Assembly: GCA_019635735.1 (NCBI GenBank)
Contig: JAHBYX010000003.1
Location: 124,001-188,000 of the forward strand
DNA from: Mesorhizobium sp.
GTDB taxonomy: Bacteria; Pseudomonadota; Alphaproteobacteria; Rhizobiales; Rhizobiaceae
Length of the DNA stretch: 64,000 nucleotides
Reading direction: 5' to 3'
The notes under the pieces are model-generated. The model was given only the letters and a program-made list of their open reading frames with translations, had not been told where the DNA came from and made no database searches. Below, piece by piece: positions 63,504 through 64,000 of this stretch (positions within the stretch are counted from its first letter, which is position 1; each line of letters opens with the position of its first letter). The translations under genes were made by a program, and so were the position numbers.

Positions 63504-64000
63504 ATGACCCATTCCGGCATCACTGGCCTTCTCAGGCAGGTCGAAGAACTGCGCGCGGCCGTGGTCGAGGACGGCTGCGACATAGCGCAGAAATGGGACG
63601 GCTATGTCGAGCGCCCCGACTTCGCGCCGAGCGCCGAGAATTTCAGCCACTATCTGGCGCTTCGCCGACGGGATATCCGATCGCTGCAGCGCGATCTGAT
63701 GGTGCATGGTCTTTCGTCGCTCGGCCGCGCCGAGGGCCGGGTGCTGCCCACCCTCGACGCCCTGCTTGGGGTCCTGCGCACCCTGGAAACCGGACAGGCA
63801 CCGGTCTTTCCGCCCCATGCGTCGTTCTTCGCGGCCGAGGAACGGATTGCGGCGCGAACCACCGAGCTGTTCGGTCCCCGCTCGCCCCATAGTCCGATCC
63901 ACCTGCTCGTGACGGCGCCCAGCGTGGCGGCAAGCGAGGAGAGCTTCATGTTGCGGCTGGCCGATCTCGGGGTGGAGGCCGTCCGCATCAATTGCGCGCA
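63504..64000 (+). CDS. Pyruvate kinase-like protein (long form), 3' end outside window
   Basis: 165 codons read to the window edge from ATG 63504. The N-terminal region (HYLALRRRDIRSLQRDLMVHGLSSLGRAEGRVLPTLDALLGVL in family position) is the extra domain of the long pyruvate kinases found in Rhizobiales; LLVTAP and VEAVRINCA at the end begin the TIM-barrel pyruvate kinase domain. Start follows CTTCCGGGGACTTCCG. The catalytic part lies beyond the window, so this is not confirmed. Confidence 0.75.
   Translation, partial: MTHSGITGLLRQVEELRAAVVEDGCDIAQKWDGYVERPDFAPSAENFSHYLALRRRDIRSLQRDLMVHGLSSLGRAEGRVLPTLDALLGVLRTLETGQAPVFPPHASFFAAEERIAARTTELFGPRSPHSPIHLLVTAPSVAASEESFMLRLADLGVEAVRINCA

Overview
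The window is chromosomal DNA of a high-GC alphaproteobacterium of the order Hyphomicrobiales (Rhizobiales), most like Mesorhizobium and its Phyllobacteriaceae relatives. The evidence is protein content (PdhS-type cell-cycle kinase, alpha-type HisRS, DUF3422, DUF1127, plant-type GshA), a tRNA-His without G-1 but with U72 and A73, a CtrA-type and an Irr-type operator, and GC-rich double-hairpin repeats of the kind scattered through these genomes. Nothing points to a plasmid, prophage or insertion sequence. No CRISPR array, rRNA gene or transposase was seen.

Layout. 1-3283: hisG (cut by the window edge), hisZ and hisS, all on the minus strand, with a double-hairpin repeat between hisZ and hisS. 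3470-7323: two small envelope proteins, a DUF1801 protein, tag, an L,D-transpeptidase and a BASS-type transporter. 7320-12752: a glycolate/D-lactate oxidase cluster, glcD to glcE to glcF, with an AbrB/PIN toxin-antitoxin pair wedged between glcD and glcE. 12818-18841: DUF3422 protein, then an FCD-type GntR regulator leading lutABC (lactate oxidation) and a metallophosphatase. 19161-22981: glutamine amidotransferase, a conserved hypothetical gene carrying an in-frame palindromic insertion, rsmE and gshA. 23026-27732: PAS-GGDEF cyclase, DUF937 protein, hicAB, DUF1127 and LysR divergent pair, SRPBCC protein. 27834-31461: xseA, PPi-type phosphofructokinase, tRNA-His, phasin.

31670-35675: a CtrA-like box and a 1,319-residue PdhS-type kinase. 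35720-38684: an Irr-type box and an iron ABC importer without an ATPase gene. 38729-40923: a candidate structured RNA and acetoacetyl-CoA synthetase. 41099-43213: AsmA protein and a small membrane protein. 43217-47367: potFGHI polyamine importer. 47516-51227: EamA transporter, MsrQ-like protein, and two related ParDE modules on either side of a quinone oxidoreductase gene; the second toxin is interrupted by a TGA. 51233-54555: ScfR/RamB-type regulator divergent from aceA. 54743-56836: pseudo-receiver and WD40 membrane protein. 56928-60224: puuA-like and puuB-like genes with a ParDE module between them. 60279-64000: secreted and membrane proteins, FabH2-like synthase, and the start of a pyruvate kinase gene.

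How it works together. Much of the window serves two- to four-carbon and storage metabolism: glycolate and lactate oxidation (glcDEF, lutABC), glyoxylate shunt (aceA), acetoacetate activation and PHB granules (acetoacetyl-CoA synthetase, phasin), putrescine import and gamma-glutamylation (potFGHI, puuA, puuB). Five toxin-antitoxin modules sit among these genes, usually as overlapping cistrons inside or just behind metabolic operons. Several regulatory sites could be read directly: a palindrome over the glcD -10 box with a matching half-site at the gntR-lut -35 box, a TGCAGTGCA pair at the phasin promoter, a TTTACA cluster before aceA, and the CtrA-like and Irr-type boxes. Functions are assigned from motifs recognised by eye; no database search was run.
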